Below, piece after piece: positions 14,329 through 26,300 of a stretch of DNA of 64,000 nt. Made by a program: the position numbers and the translations under genes. Positions within the stretch are counted from its first letter, which is position 1, and every line of letters starts with the position of its first letter. Below the pieces are notes generated by a model. It was not told the DNA's origin, searched no databases, and saw only the letters and a list, made by a program, of their open reading frames with translations. Source of the DNA: Cinclus cinclus (taxonomy: Eukaryota; Chordata; Aves; Passeriformes; Cinclidae); assembly GCF_963662255.1 (NCBI RefSeq), contig NC_085048.1:100608229-100672228 (forward strand), in the 5' to 3' direction.

Positions 14329-14512
14329 TTTTTTTTTTTTTTTTTGGCTTGTGTTTTGGTTTTTTTTCTGGTTTGATTTGGGTTTTTTTGTTCAGTTGTT
14401 TTTTTGGCTTTTTATTTATTTGGTTTGGGTTTTGGGGGGTTCTATTTTGTTTGTTGAGGTTTTGGGGGGTTTTTTGGGGGCGTTGTTGTTGGGTTTGTTT
14501 TTTTACTGCAGA
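14329..14512 (+). repeat. T/G-only low-complexity tract
   Basis: Starts with a run of 17 T and continues as about 170 bases of almost pure T and G, including GGTTTTGGGGGG and TTTTTTGGGGG blocks. Open frames across it (phenylalanine/glycine/tryptophan-rich) are composition artefacts. Confidence 0.9.
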
Positions 14513-16741
14513 AGAAATACCACATTCTGTTTACAGATAATTTTTGTATATTTAGCCAGACTCATCCCTTCTATGAATCTTTTGCTATGAATAGGATCAG
14601 GGCAGGAATTTTAGTTAGCTTCAACTGTTATTTGTTTGTGAGCACTGGCTTTCAGGTCATGGTTAACATCCGAATGGGCAGCTCTTCTCTGACTTGTTTT
14701 ATTTAATTGCTTGCTTAAACTCATACTTAAATGTGGTAATTTTTTAAGTTTAAAAAGACACATATGTTATGTTAATTTTATTTCTTGGTGCCTTGAAAGG
14801 TGCTGAGCCTCTTGGGAAGAGCACCTGGCAGAGCTGCTAGCTGGGACACAGAAAGCTGCTTAGGGGAGCAGCATTACTCTGGTAATTGTCCTTGACTTTA
14901 TCACAATAGGGGGAAGATGATCAGTAACTGACTGAGTAGATGGCATATTTTACAGGTGTTTGATTTGCTGTGACAATCATGGACACAATTCCCAATGAAG
15001 AAAGCTCCTTGATGGGAGGGGAGAATGCTTTGCATTAGCTTGTTCCATTTATCAGCAGCCCATAGGTAGGCAGGAGATACTACCAGCCATTCTTCCTGCA
15101 GGCTTATCCTCACCTCAGTCTCCTTTTTTCTTTGCAAATATGAACTCTTAGCCACTTAAGACCAACAATTTATTTTGCCACTATAATTGACATTATTATA
15201 TTCACAATCCATTTGTTATTAAGCTATATATACAGATGCTTTAATGAAACCTAAACAAGACTGATTCATACGGAATGAGGTATTCTTGCCTAGGAAAAGC
15301 ACCAAAAAGATAAAAAATCTAATTTCTGATGGTGAATTTTGTAAATTGTGAAGGAAAACATTTTGGTGTTTTACTGCTTCTGTGTCATTTTAGTCAGTTA
15401 AGGGGCTATTTTCTTCATCCAAAATACTACAGTCTTATCAATTTGGGTATAGATCACTCTTAAGCAGGACCCAAAATTTTTCCAGTACATTGAAGATATC
15501 TCACTTCACAAATTACTTTAAAGAAGAAAATATATTTTAGCAATTTAATATGTGTCTAAGATAAGTTTTCAAAACCAGCACAGTGTGTTCCTCTGTGTAT
15601 TTTCACAGTGGTTTGTTTAACATTTCATCTCCTGCATTCCACATACTCAAGTTCTAGGTTGCTCTTTCTGTATATAACTTATATTTCATTGCCAGGATGG
15701 CATAGCAATTTTTTCTAATTAAAGAACTTCAAGTATTTTTATTCTCTCAGCCTTTCATCCTAACTGTTTTCCAGAACTGGTATTATAATACAGCTTTCCT
15801 TTAATCTGTCTCCATACTAATTTTAATTATTTTGGGAGGAAGGGATTCTATTAAATGCTACCAGAGATACTTCTACTTTTACTTTTTGTCACTAAAATCT
15901 GCACTGGAATTTGATTCAGCGAAGATTGTATATGCATTTTCCCAATTCAAAACTTTTTTCATCAAAGGATGTATGTTAGTCATCCTTAGTAGTTTCACTT
16001 GTGATTAAAGCCTGACTTACTTTAAAAATAAATGAATCAGCTTTGTAAAACTCCCCTTCTCATTCATTGTAATAGCATGCCATTTATCCTACTACTGCCC
16101 AAACTGAGCTTAAAGGGACAGATCACTCAAGTGAATATTTGTGCACGTGTCTGTAGGATCTAGCTCTAGATAAATTTTCATTTTATTACTAAAATTACTT
16201 CAATTTCTTTGCAGGTATAATGTGTCTGTCATGCTACTCATACAAAAAGAGACTAAAAGAAATTTTTAAAAGGGTCTCTGCTTTACTCAGGGCAATACTT
16301 GTCTTCAGCTAATATACTCTTAGCAAGATGAACCATGCAATTTTACAGATTACTCTGTTAAAATTTGCACAACATTTTGGCAGTTTATATGGACTGACAT
16401 CACTCTACATTGAGTGTAATTCGGAGAAAAGAATCAAGGTTTCTTCTTGGGAGGTATTTAAGAGGTAATATATCTTTAAATGTCTCCACCTCTGAATCCA
16501 CCCACTTCTGGATAGCTGCAGCAGTCTTGTTGACTCACAGAAGCCGTGTTCATGCAAGAGCCAGCAATGAGCAGTATTTTTCAGAGATTTTAAGAGCACA
16601 CCTCCTGCTATGTATTTCGCATTCTAGCTTGCTGGGGCTGAAGCTGTATGAAAGAAAGTTTTATGTTTTGAAGATATTGCAAAAGATAGTTCCTCCTCTC
16701 ATCCTGGAAAATCCTGACAGACCAGTTGGATACCTTTCAGG

Positions 16742-16839
16742 CCTTAACCAAGAACTTTATCTTCTCATCCCACTGTCTTTTTTACAGTAGAAAGACCTGA
16801 GACACCCTTAAGAACTAAGAATCTGACTAATTTAAACAG
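16742..16839 (+). promoter_or_regulatory. SPTLC3: 5'UTR with probable splice acceptor before the ATG exon
   Basis: A good 3' splice site precedes the start codon: a branch-point-like CTTAAC at about 16743-16748, a long pyrimidine-rich stretch, and TTTTTTACAG ending at 16787. If used, the ATG exon starts at 16788 with 52 bases of 5'UTR, and transcription starts in an unseen upstream non-coding exon. A second AG directly follows (CAGTAG, 16785-16790), a tandem NAGNAG acceptor that would shift the UTR by three bases. The alternative is that transcription starts locally and the acceptor is unused. No TATA box or CpG island is evident in the preceding 400 bases. Confidence 0.5.
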
Positions 16840-16956
16840 ATGGCTAATCCCAGTGCTGTCTGCAATGGACATCTACATCACCATCATCATCAGAAACAGA
16901 ATAACCTCTTAAAAAGTGGAATATCTAAGAAAAATGGAATCACTAAAGGAATTAAG
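16840..16956 (+). CDS. SPTLC3: SPTLC3 coding exon 1 (start codon, N-terminal 39 residues)
   Basis: This exon encodes residues 1-39, the variable cytosolic N-terminus. It begins MANPSAVCNG and ends NGITKGIK. The pattern MANP..AVCNG followed by a histidine-containing stretch and a K-N-G-I motif matches the mammalian SPTLC3 N-terminus as I recall it, and does not resemble the SPTLC2 N-terminus. The start is fixed by an in-frame TAA at 16828-16830, 9 bases upstream of the ATG. Start context has G at +4 but C at -3, so it is only moderate. The exon ends in AAG with a GTAAGG donor at 16957, phase 0, which joins exon 2 as K-K-N-G. A run of five histidines (residues 13-17) looks like a local expansion. 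The exon is short and was recognised by similarity, not length. Confidence 0.9.
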
Positions 16957-19311
16957 GTAAGGTTTAATTGTTTACCCAAATTGCCTCAATATTGAAAACA
17001 AATAGATAGTAGCAGCATTACTTATTAAGCTATTTTTATGGTTGTCTATGTGTCCATTGGACAGCTTGTATGGACTAGGCTTGTGTGTTAAATTTTGTAA
17101 ATCATGGGACCTAACTTTGCTTTTGTCTGTCCTAAACTGCAGAGAGAGTTGGGAATGCTCATGCAAATGCTGTTGGTCCCATGGACTGATTCAGCCTCTC
17201 CTTCATATCAAACACAACAAACACATGTAGTAACTTCCTTCTAGAGCTTAACTGGTGGTGGAGTTGACTTTGCAATGTATTAATCACTAGTGGAAAGCTG
17301 TTTTGTCAGCTTCAAGTGTGTGTGGAGTAATTTTTAAAGTGTGATTTGTTGCTTTACAAGTATAACAACAAAAATATGTAGGCAGGAAAGCTGTCTTCTC
17401 ATGATGTTTACATTCCTACAGGGTGGTTGGCTTAGCTGATCCCCGCACTTTACTGATGCCTGCTCTCCAGCCTTGTACTGCTTAAAATCCAAGTCAGTTT
17501 ATTTTCAGTTTTCTCAGGCTGTCCTTTTTGAAGCAGCACTTTTCACATACCTGAATATTTTGTATAACTGTTGGCATGTAACATCCTGAAGAATGAACGA
17601 CAAGTCTAAAAGTAGACTTCCAGCAAGAGTCCAAATCTTAAAGGTTGTCTCTCTGTGATACTGTGATACTCTCTGTCTCTCTGTTCTGACTGGGAGCTTG
17701 CTGTCTTGCAGTGTCCTAACTCTGGATCTTGATGTGATCATTAGGATAAAGTCTTGTAGCAACTATAGGAAGGCTGGCTTTACAGCACGGTGTGGTGGTG
17801 ACAGGGGAGGATGGAGAAGGTTGCTTGCAGAGCCTGACCATCCCTGTTGGAAGTTTTAGACAGGGACTGTGGTGAGAGCTCCGCTGTTTTACAAATAAAC
17901 TGCTATCTTTTATCTTTCTCTAAATGGAGCACTCACACGCCTCAGCACTCTAATGAGGGCACGCCCAGTGTCATGCTTAATGGTTGTCTGGCTTCAGGTG
18001 TCTCCCCGGTATGAATGTTTCCCAATCACTGCCTTGTGTTGGATGAGGAAAGCAAAAAATCTTGTGCAATGATTGAAAAAGACCTTTTGTATTTGCTTCC
18101 AGAAACCTAATTCAGTATCCTCTTGTATATCACATAAACCTCCTTGTCATTTTGTACATTACCTATTTGCCACAACTGTGTTCCAAATCTTTGCTTTCCA
18201 CTTGTCCCTAACCTTTGCCATTCACTTACTGTTAACCTGCTGCAAATGAGTGATTTTGAAATCCCAGGAGGGCATTAAGTAGGATTTCCTCCTTAATAAA
18301 AAAGAGGAGTAAACAGCTAGAGAAGCAATGAATAATATTACTGAGGATGAGCAAAAGAAAAGAAATAAATATTGGCCTGAAAGGGATGGCAAAGAAATGA
18401 AGGAAATATTAGTAGATGCACCTTCAAGGTTAGTGAAGTCTTACAAGCACCACATGGTTGGAGGAGAAGGTGTTTTATCCTGCTGTGTGACACCTGACAG
18501 TAGCATTGAGCCACTTGTAAATACCATCCATGGGTGAAGGAAGCAGTGAGGAAGTGAAGACTTAGAAAGTTCAGGAGGCTTATCAAAGGCAGATTTGGTA
18601 AGTCCGGGTCGAGCACTGTGATCTTAATTACATACCATTTCCCCTTTCTTCCTGCTCCCAACACAGATTGGGAAAGAAGGAAACAACAGAGAAGAGTCCG
18701 GAATGAACCAGGAATCTCATTCCTGGTAGGAATCTCCCCATTCCTGTCTGGTCTGTTTCCCCGCCCCAGCTGCCCCACCCTGTTCAGTGCTTATGCTTGA
18801 TGCTATTTTACAGGAACAGATACTGTTCCTTCCTCCCTGCGCTGTTTACTAGCCTCACTGCTGGAGGTGTGTAACTCCACACAGTTCTCCGTGCACTTGT
18901 GCTTGCCACTCCTCTCTGGGATGTGCTCCCCACTTTACAAGCTGGGATCTGACAAGCAGGGAATATGGCAGCTTGGTGAACAAGGAAGCCTGTACGAGGC
19001 TTCCAGGTTTCTCTTAATTCCAGTCATTCTTCCTTCTAACCCTTTTGCTCTTTAGCCACCTTGCCCCTATTTCCCCTAACACTCTGACACACACATTTAT
19101 CTACCTTACTGCCCATGCAGTAAATTAATTGACCATTAAACACCTTACATAGCAGAAATCTAGTGCTAGTATATTCAAGGGTTGTGACTGGTGATGCTGT
19201 CCAGTATGATAATTCCAAAACTTTAGGGCTTAGTTGCAGCTGTGCTACTTGTACGAGCAGGGGAGGAGGGAGAGATGCTGTTGTTTAAGAGATGCAACTA
19301 GTGCAGAGACT

Positions 19312-19359
19312 GCAGTGAAAGAATAGCGCAGTGAAAGAATAGCACAATGAGAGAATGGC
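19312..19359 (+). repeat. 16-bp tandem repeat, three units
   Basis: Units at 19312-19327 and 19328-19343 are identical (GCAGTGAAAGAATAGC). A third at 19344-19359 is diverged (ACAATGAGAGAATGGC). Small minisatellite in intron 1. Confidence 0.9.
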
Positions 19360-20297
19360 ACAGAGAAGGCTCCTAAGCCTATAGCAATAGTTTTGCACAA
19401 TTGACTGACTGGAACATCAGGCTTTGCAGAAATCAGCTCTATAACCCCTTTTTTTTTTTTTCCCAAAGGAGACCCTAGGAAGCACTGGCTTCAGGAAATG
19501 CTGGCTTTGGAAACATTCCTTTTGAAAACACTTGCTCAAGAACAATGTGTTTTTGCATCTTAATGATGTAAGAACATTTTGTGTGTCTGTGCGTGTATGA
19601 CAGAAATGGAGAAGCAATTCTGATACCACAAAACCCCCCGGGTTTCTAAAGAAAGGATTTTGTTTAATGGGTTGGGAAAGGTAATTAGGGATGATCAAAT
19701 GTGGGCAAGCAGGAAGGCTGTCTTTGCTTCTAGCAATCTGTAGCGTACCAAGGACAGAAAGGAGGTAGCTGAGTGATAAAGAAGCAGTGAAGCATCCTAC
19801 CAGAAGAGAAGCTGTTTCTTTTGGGGAAGTGCTAGAGTGCTTTGGGGTGGGACTGCTTGTTCAGATAGCTTCTGTGATTATTTTAAGTCTGATTCACTCA
19901 ATTCTAGCTGATAGCACAGACTCTCCATGTACTAATGGACATCAGGCTTAACCATGTCCCCACAGCCATGCTGCATCCTGGTATTGTTTTGGAAGCTGGG
20001 CAATGGTAAGACCTAAACTTTGGGATATGGGTTGTGGGCCATGTATCTACTTTGTTAGTGCTTTTAACAGAGGAATATGCTTAGTGTTCTTCCAGAATGC
20101 ATAGTCTGGACTTGGCTTTACCCAAAGCACAATTCAGTAGCTAATCTATTTATTTATGTAGCTGTATTGGCCAGGAGAAGGTATTTTCCTAGTGATAGTT
20201 TCTTTGCTGTTATATTGCTGTTGATTAGGGGCCAATAATATCAGTAATATAATAATATTTTTAATACAATAAAAATATAATATAAAAAATACAATAA

Positions 20298-20320
20298 AAA
20301 TGTTTCCGAAGGAAACATTT
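20298..20320. repeat. Perfect 10-bp stem, 3-nt loop hairpin
   Basis: AAATGTTTCC and its exact reverse complement GGAAACATTT flank GAA. The hairpin sits at the end of an AT-rich stretch (20240-20297) of repeated AATA and ATAAAA words. Confidence 0.9.
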
Positions 20321-23300
20321 CCCCCTATAAAACACATGCAACAGTTCAATTTCTCTGATAGCTTATTTCCTTGGATGCCTTAGCCTCCAAGACATTATAA
20401 AGCTATTTGCCAACTCATTATTTTTATGTTCTGCACTGAGAATGGCAGGGCTTGGAAGAGACGTGTAGTCAACAAGACCAAAGGCTTTTCCAGGGATTTC
20501 AAGCTCCCATGTGAAAGCAAAAACGAGCCTGGGATGAGATCCAAACCAGTAATATCTGCCGCACTTATCTGATGGCCCAAAAATGTGATAGTCTCCAGCA
20601 TTTGGGGACTCTAAAATTCAGAAGCTGTTTATGTTTAACCTCTGTCCTGTGATATCTGAAGCTCCTCCTAGCTGTTCTACTTAGCTATTTGGTTTCGTAT
20701 TCCAGCATCCAGTCTCAGTGCCTTCCATGCCTAGTTTTTTTCCTCTTTCCTGCTCTACAATGTAATTTATTGCCTAATGAGGATCTTAAAGAAAACACTG
20801 ATTGTTTAGGGAGTCATGGAAGGAATATGCCATGCAACTGTTCTCATGGCAGTAACTTTCTTGTGTGTTCTAAGGTCCTCCTGTGATTTCTGTGTTCTCT
20901 CTTCACAAATACAGACAGCACTTCAAGTGTTTCTGCAAACCTGGTGTAAGCGGGCATTTTAGATGCTTACTCAATATAAATGTTGAAGAGTCTGGTATGA
21001 AAAAAAATAAGCTAATTCCCACAATCAGAGTCAAGCAATAGGGGTTAATATTAATAAGGGATGAGCAAGGAGAGAGGGTTAAGGCTGATCAGGCCTTCCC
21101 AGCTGTTTGCAGCATCAGTTGTGCAGCCATAATGATCTACCAACATAATAGGGCTTCTTTCTGAAATATCTTCATATTTTGGTGTTGGTTTGGGTAAAAA
21201 CAAGTTGAAAGGGAATTTCATTGAGTCCAGCCTGTTTCACTTGCAGCAGCTCAGGATTTTGGACATTTTCCATCGTGCATGTGTTCATGGAAAGTGCAAT
21301 TGCAATTTGCCCTCTGGATATCATAGCTATAGTGACAACAGAAAAAAAAATGATATTTGGGTTTCAGTCAAATTCTCTGCCAATTACTGTGCCTGTTGCT
21401 TCAGCTCTGCCACAGATACAACCTCATCCTCAGTTCCTGCCTTCTTTTCTCCCTGGTTTCAAGCCTGAGAAATGTGTTGCTGTGCACCTGCCCTCTCAGA
21501 TAATAATCACAGGTCTCAGATCCACGCCCTTGTTTCTGTCATCTGCCCTGCTATGTGATGAGCTCAATGCATTGGAAGCAGGAAACACTGAGGACAGACA
21601 TCTTTCTGCAGCCAAGGTGTCACCACTATGTGGGCACATGTAACAGTCTTTGACTCTTGTAGCAATGCTTTGAGCTTGTTGCATGAGACCTGACATGCAA
21701 GGCTGAGATTTTTCACATAGCTCATTATATAAGGTTGGTCTAAAGTCATTACCCTCTTAACACCTGGAAATCTCTAAATTCAGGTAATTAAGTTTTGGAA
21801 GGTAAAGTCCTGACAGAAATAGCAGATAGTAATTTACTTTGGCATGAAAGATTCAGCATGCCAGGTCTTGAAGGTCAGCCTCCTCATAGCATAGTAACAG
21901 CTCATCCTTCTACTCATGAAAGCAAGTAAATGTATTGGGAGACTGGCTTAGCTACACACACAAAACCCATGGCTGAGCTCCACTGCAAAACTAATTAGTA
22001 TACAAGGGATAGAAACAGGAATGGCCTTTGAAAGAAGAATTTTGAAACATCCTGGGTGCATGTAGTGGTGGCATTAGCAAAGCCAAAGATCTCTTGGAGT
22101 CAACATTTGCAAGGAATATCAAGGAAAGCCAGAACAGCTTTTACTGCTACATTAGTAGTAGGTGAATAAACAAGGGAAACGTGTCACATCAACAAATGGG
22201 GTGGATGACTTAGTGACCACAGATGCAGGTAAGGTGTGCTCTGTGCTTTCTCTGCCTCACTTTTCACCATCAAAGTTGTCCAAGTCTCAATGTTGTCAAA
22301 CTACCAGCAGTGAAAGAAGGTTTAGTCACGGATCTCTTGAGAAATGGCAACCCATACAAGGGCGTGGGATTAGGAGGGAAGCACTCACGTGTGGTAGGTG
22401 ATACCGTAGTGCTATCACACACGATCAACTTTGGAAGCTCCCGTGTGTCAAAGATCCCTGGTAACTTAAGACAAACACCCCACCTGTCTTCAAACAGCAG
22501 ATCATTTCTATTAGAGGTTGCTTCTGGGAGCACAGAAGTGATTTGGAACAGCAAACATAGATGTACCAGAGATAAATTATGTTTGACTGACTGTCTTCTA
22601 TGCTGAAGTGACTAGATTTGTGTATGAGAGGTAAGTGACAGATGTCACCTACCTTGACACTGGCCACCACCCTCATGTGCTACTTGGGATATTACGGTCT
22701 TGATGGGCAGACTGTGGGTATATACAGGTAATAACTGGCTTAAAGGGTGGTGGTTAATGGTTCATACTTTAATAGTTCAGCTCTGCAGGCTGGGCTGGGT
22801 TTCATGCATGTGGAGTGGGAGTGGGAATGAAGATATGGGTAACAGCAGTGGGACATATGGAGCCTTTCAGGGCTCAGCTGGGCAAAACCCTGAGTGCCCT
22901 GCTAGGATTTTGGTGTTGACTTGCCTTTAAACATGAAGATGAAACAGAGACCATCCAGTCGAAGTGAGTCTGTGACCCTTCCGCAAGGAGGCAGCATTTC
23001 TCTGGTGAGGCAGCAGTAGTGATCCAAAAATGAATGGAATTGATGCCGAACCTCAGTTGGGCTTCTATGAATATTTGTCTGGCAAGCAGCTTATTCATGC
23101 TCAATAGAGGTAATTAGTAACAGAAAGCCATGGTGGGCTAGTACCATTGCCTGCCTATTTGCATCCCTTCAGCATGAGAATTACCTTTGCAAACTTTAAG
23201 TGGTGGTCTGGCTTTCAGAAACAAGTAAGGTGAAATGCATCTTCTTCCCATGATGCCAGTGAGGGATGTGGCTGGATGTGTTCTATTGCAGAAAGAAGTT

Positions 23301-26300
23301 AATGAATAATAATGAGAAGAATGATAATGGCTGCTTAGGGCCTGTTTGGGTCTCTGTGCGAGCTGGCATATACACGATCCAGGCATGACCACAGAACATT
23401 GAATGAAATTAAAAGAGTAAATTTATTTCCATTACCTTGTCAAACTAGGGATCTCCAAAGCAGCACCTGGGACAGGCACATGGGCAGGGACACCAGAGAA
23501 CTCAGTTCTTCCTTGGTCCTTGCTAGAGGATCTCTGAGCCTGCTGTTTTCACCTATATTTCAGGGGCTCTCACAGATGTAGATTACCTCCCTGCTTCTAT
23601 CTTTCCCTCAGCAGGGAAGGAATCTCAAGCATGTTTGATTGGGTGCCTGTAAGTCTATCTCAGGCCTGTGTTATTGAAACACAGACATTGAACCCAACAC
23701 ACAAAGCTAAGCAGCAATTGGTATATGTGTTGTTCTACACCTCAGCTGCAGATCACTTCAGTGTGTTTATAATTCTCCTCAGCAGTCCTCTACTATGTTC
23801 CCATGCTTTCTATAAAATCTGGCTTTTCACCAGAAAAATGTTTAGCATCATGCTGCCTCTCTCATAGCTTGCTCTTTTCATGTGTGCAGTGGTATTTCAA
23901 ATCCTGATTTATAGAGTACAAGACAACCATAAAGATCCTAATTCATCATGATATGCAGGTCTGTTTCTTCTGCCAATAGACATACGAACTCTCTCTTGGA
24001 TTTTTGGTTTTTACTGTCTTTTTAAAGAAAAGTAACTTTTGTTGTGGCTACGACTGTGGCATTGTCCAACAAAGCAGGAAATTAAATTTCCCTACAATGA
24101 CCAGTGGCTCATTCAGAGAATTCCTGCCATTCCTGGCAGCTAATTTTTCCACAGAAAATACTTCGAGAAACAATCTGAGTCAGGAATTTTGCGAGGCTAT
24201 TGTCTGAGAGAATTGTCATTGTGGGATGGATATGGAATTGGGAAGAAAAATGTCACTTAAGGAGAAGAGCAGGCAGCAGGACCAGCAGTGTTTTGTGCCA
24301 GACTGAAGAGGAACTGAAGTGTTTTGCACTTAAAGATACATGAATTCAGACAGATGACCAGAATATTCTGTGAGATACCTTTAGTATAAAACTGCAATGT
24401 GAAGAGCTGAATTTTCAGGGTAGATGCCATCTATGTACACCTGTATCTTCAGAAAAACATAATATTTAACCTGTTTTGGCCAGGTGTTTTTCTCTCACCT
24501 GAAGTATTTTGAATTTCTAGAACATCCAGTGCAGATGTAACACAGCAATGCTTTATCTGTTCTACTGATCATCTCAGGGTTTTTCTTGGAAGTCATTCAG
24601 CTGTATCCTTGCCTTCATTCATTTGATCAAGCACGGGCATGTGCTCTGTCATTTCCCCATCTTCCAAAAAGTCTGGTCTTCTGTATCAGCCTACCAAGAC
24701 ATGAGGATTTATTCACCTAAAAAAGAAATATGGAAAGACAAAACTGAGATGCAGAGCTGACACTTGTTGCCATTTCGGCTGATATAATGCTGCAATCTGC
24801 TTCCTCCAGGAATTTCCATTTGAGTTTCTGCTTCCCTGTTGCTGCTGCTGATTCATAGGGCCTGAAGAACTGCCATGTATCTCTCCCTGTGACTCACATG
24901 TAGCTATCTGAGACTTCAGCCTGCCTAATCTCACAGTCCAAAGCTGCCAGCTTACACCTAGAATCGCAGCAGCCAGTTTGTATGTGCTTGCTCTTCCCAG
25001 GGCTGTTCTGCAGGAGAATGCCTCAATCTAGACTGGAATTTCCATTTCCTGCCCATTTGTTGTGTTTCCACAAAACTTTGATTGTCTTCTGAAAGGAATA
25101 TTTCTTCCCCTGTCATCACCAGGTTGCACTTCCTGCAGGTAAAGGTAAGCTGCTCCAGGTTCTTATGCACACTTGTGGGGGAGATCTGTAAAGATCAGCC
25201 ACACTGCTTCCTGGAGAGGGCAGGACACAGATGTTTTCACCCAGTCCTATCAGTCATGTGTCAATGACCATAGTGATTTACTTGAGACCTTGGAGGTCAG
25301 GAAATACAACCTGATAAATAAATTTAACACCACCTCTCATTGTCACATTGTACCTCACTGTGAGCCATTCCTTAGAAGAAAGTCCCAGCCCTGTGATCCG
25401 ACGGAATGCATTTCCTGCTGCTCAACCTCAAAACTTCAGGTGCAACACAGATCCCAACACCAAACTACAAAACAATTCAAAGTGAACAAGATTTTTTGAA
25501 GACATTTCATGGTCCAAGAAAGCATTTGAAAAATCATGTTTTCTCTGCTTTTTGAGATCATATTCATGCAAGTTTCTGAGTTTGAGCTTTTGAACTTCCA
25601 ACAATCTCTTGACATCAGTCATGCTCAGAGGGAACATTTTACTTTGTCTCTGGCACAAAATATGTGTCTGCAAGTCTCTTGAAGTCATCTTTTCTTTATA
25701 AGAGTCTTTTTAAGTTGCTCCCCTGTGCAGTATTTTATTCACATCACTGTTATATAAACAGCTTGTTTCTTTCTGTTTGTTGGTTGGAAAAGTGTCTGGG
25801 AGGTTCTAGCAGATAAAAGGGTGTGTTAGTCATGAAGGGGGAATTCTTCTTGGCTTTTGATTTTTCTATTTTGATCAGAAACAAAACAAAACTGTTCAAA
25901 CTGTTTTGATGCAATCCCCACCCCTCTTCCTATCTTCTAATCACAATCTAATCATCCACCCCTGTGGGCCTTTTCTTCGGTTTATTTCCATTTCCTTTAG
26001 GTTACAAAAAACTCGTGGGGAAATAAGCATTTAAGTATTGGATTAGTGCATCTGTGGGTAAATAAGTAGTAATGGGTGTTACAAAGCAGATTCTCATTTC
26101 TCTCTGTGTAAAACCCAGTTTTATGCCAAATAAGAAATTACTTTGTCAAATTACCTGGAAAGAATCCCACATGGGCAAAACTTGTCTGTTGTTACTTTTT
26201 GGCTCTCAATACATATTTCAACAGTGGCTTTTCAAGTTGAACACAGAACCTTTGCTTCTTAAATTTATTTCTTACCCATAACCAAGCAGGAAGCATAGAT

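Larger units (their letters stand above)
1..16787. other. Upstream non-coding region, no gene recognised
   Basis: AT-rich sequence upstream of the SPTLC3 ATG exon. Open frames of up to 192 codons occur on both strands, but none reads like a known protein, and the longest plus-strand one runs through the GGGAA repeat. The region contains the microsatellites listed separately, several poly-T or poly-A runs, and a somewhat GC-richer stretch at 8850-9090 and 12300-12490 with no identifiable product. In human, the gene is preceded by a long gene-poor interval, which fits. A non-coding 5' exon of SPTLC3 could lie here but cannot be located by eye. Confidence 0.7.

Noticed and set aside
14349..14590. 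Open frames rich in F, G, W and L
   Set aside because: Products of the T/G-only tract, not coding sequence.
18338..18778. Minus-strand 146-codon open frame in intron 1
   Set aside because: No family recognised; leucine/serine/phenylalanine-rich translation of pyrimidine-rich sequence.
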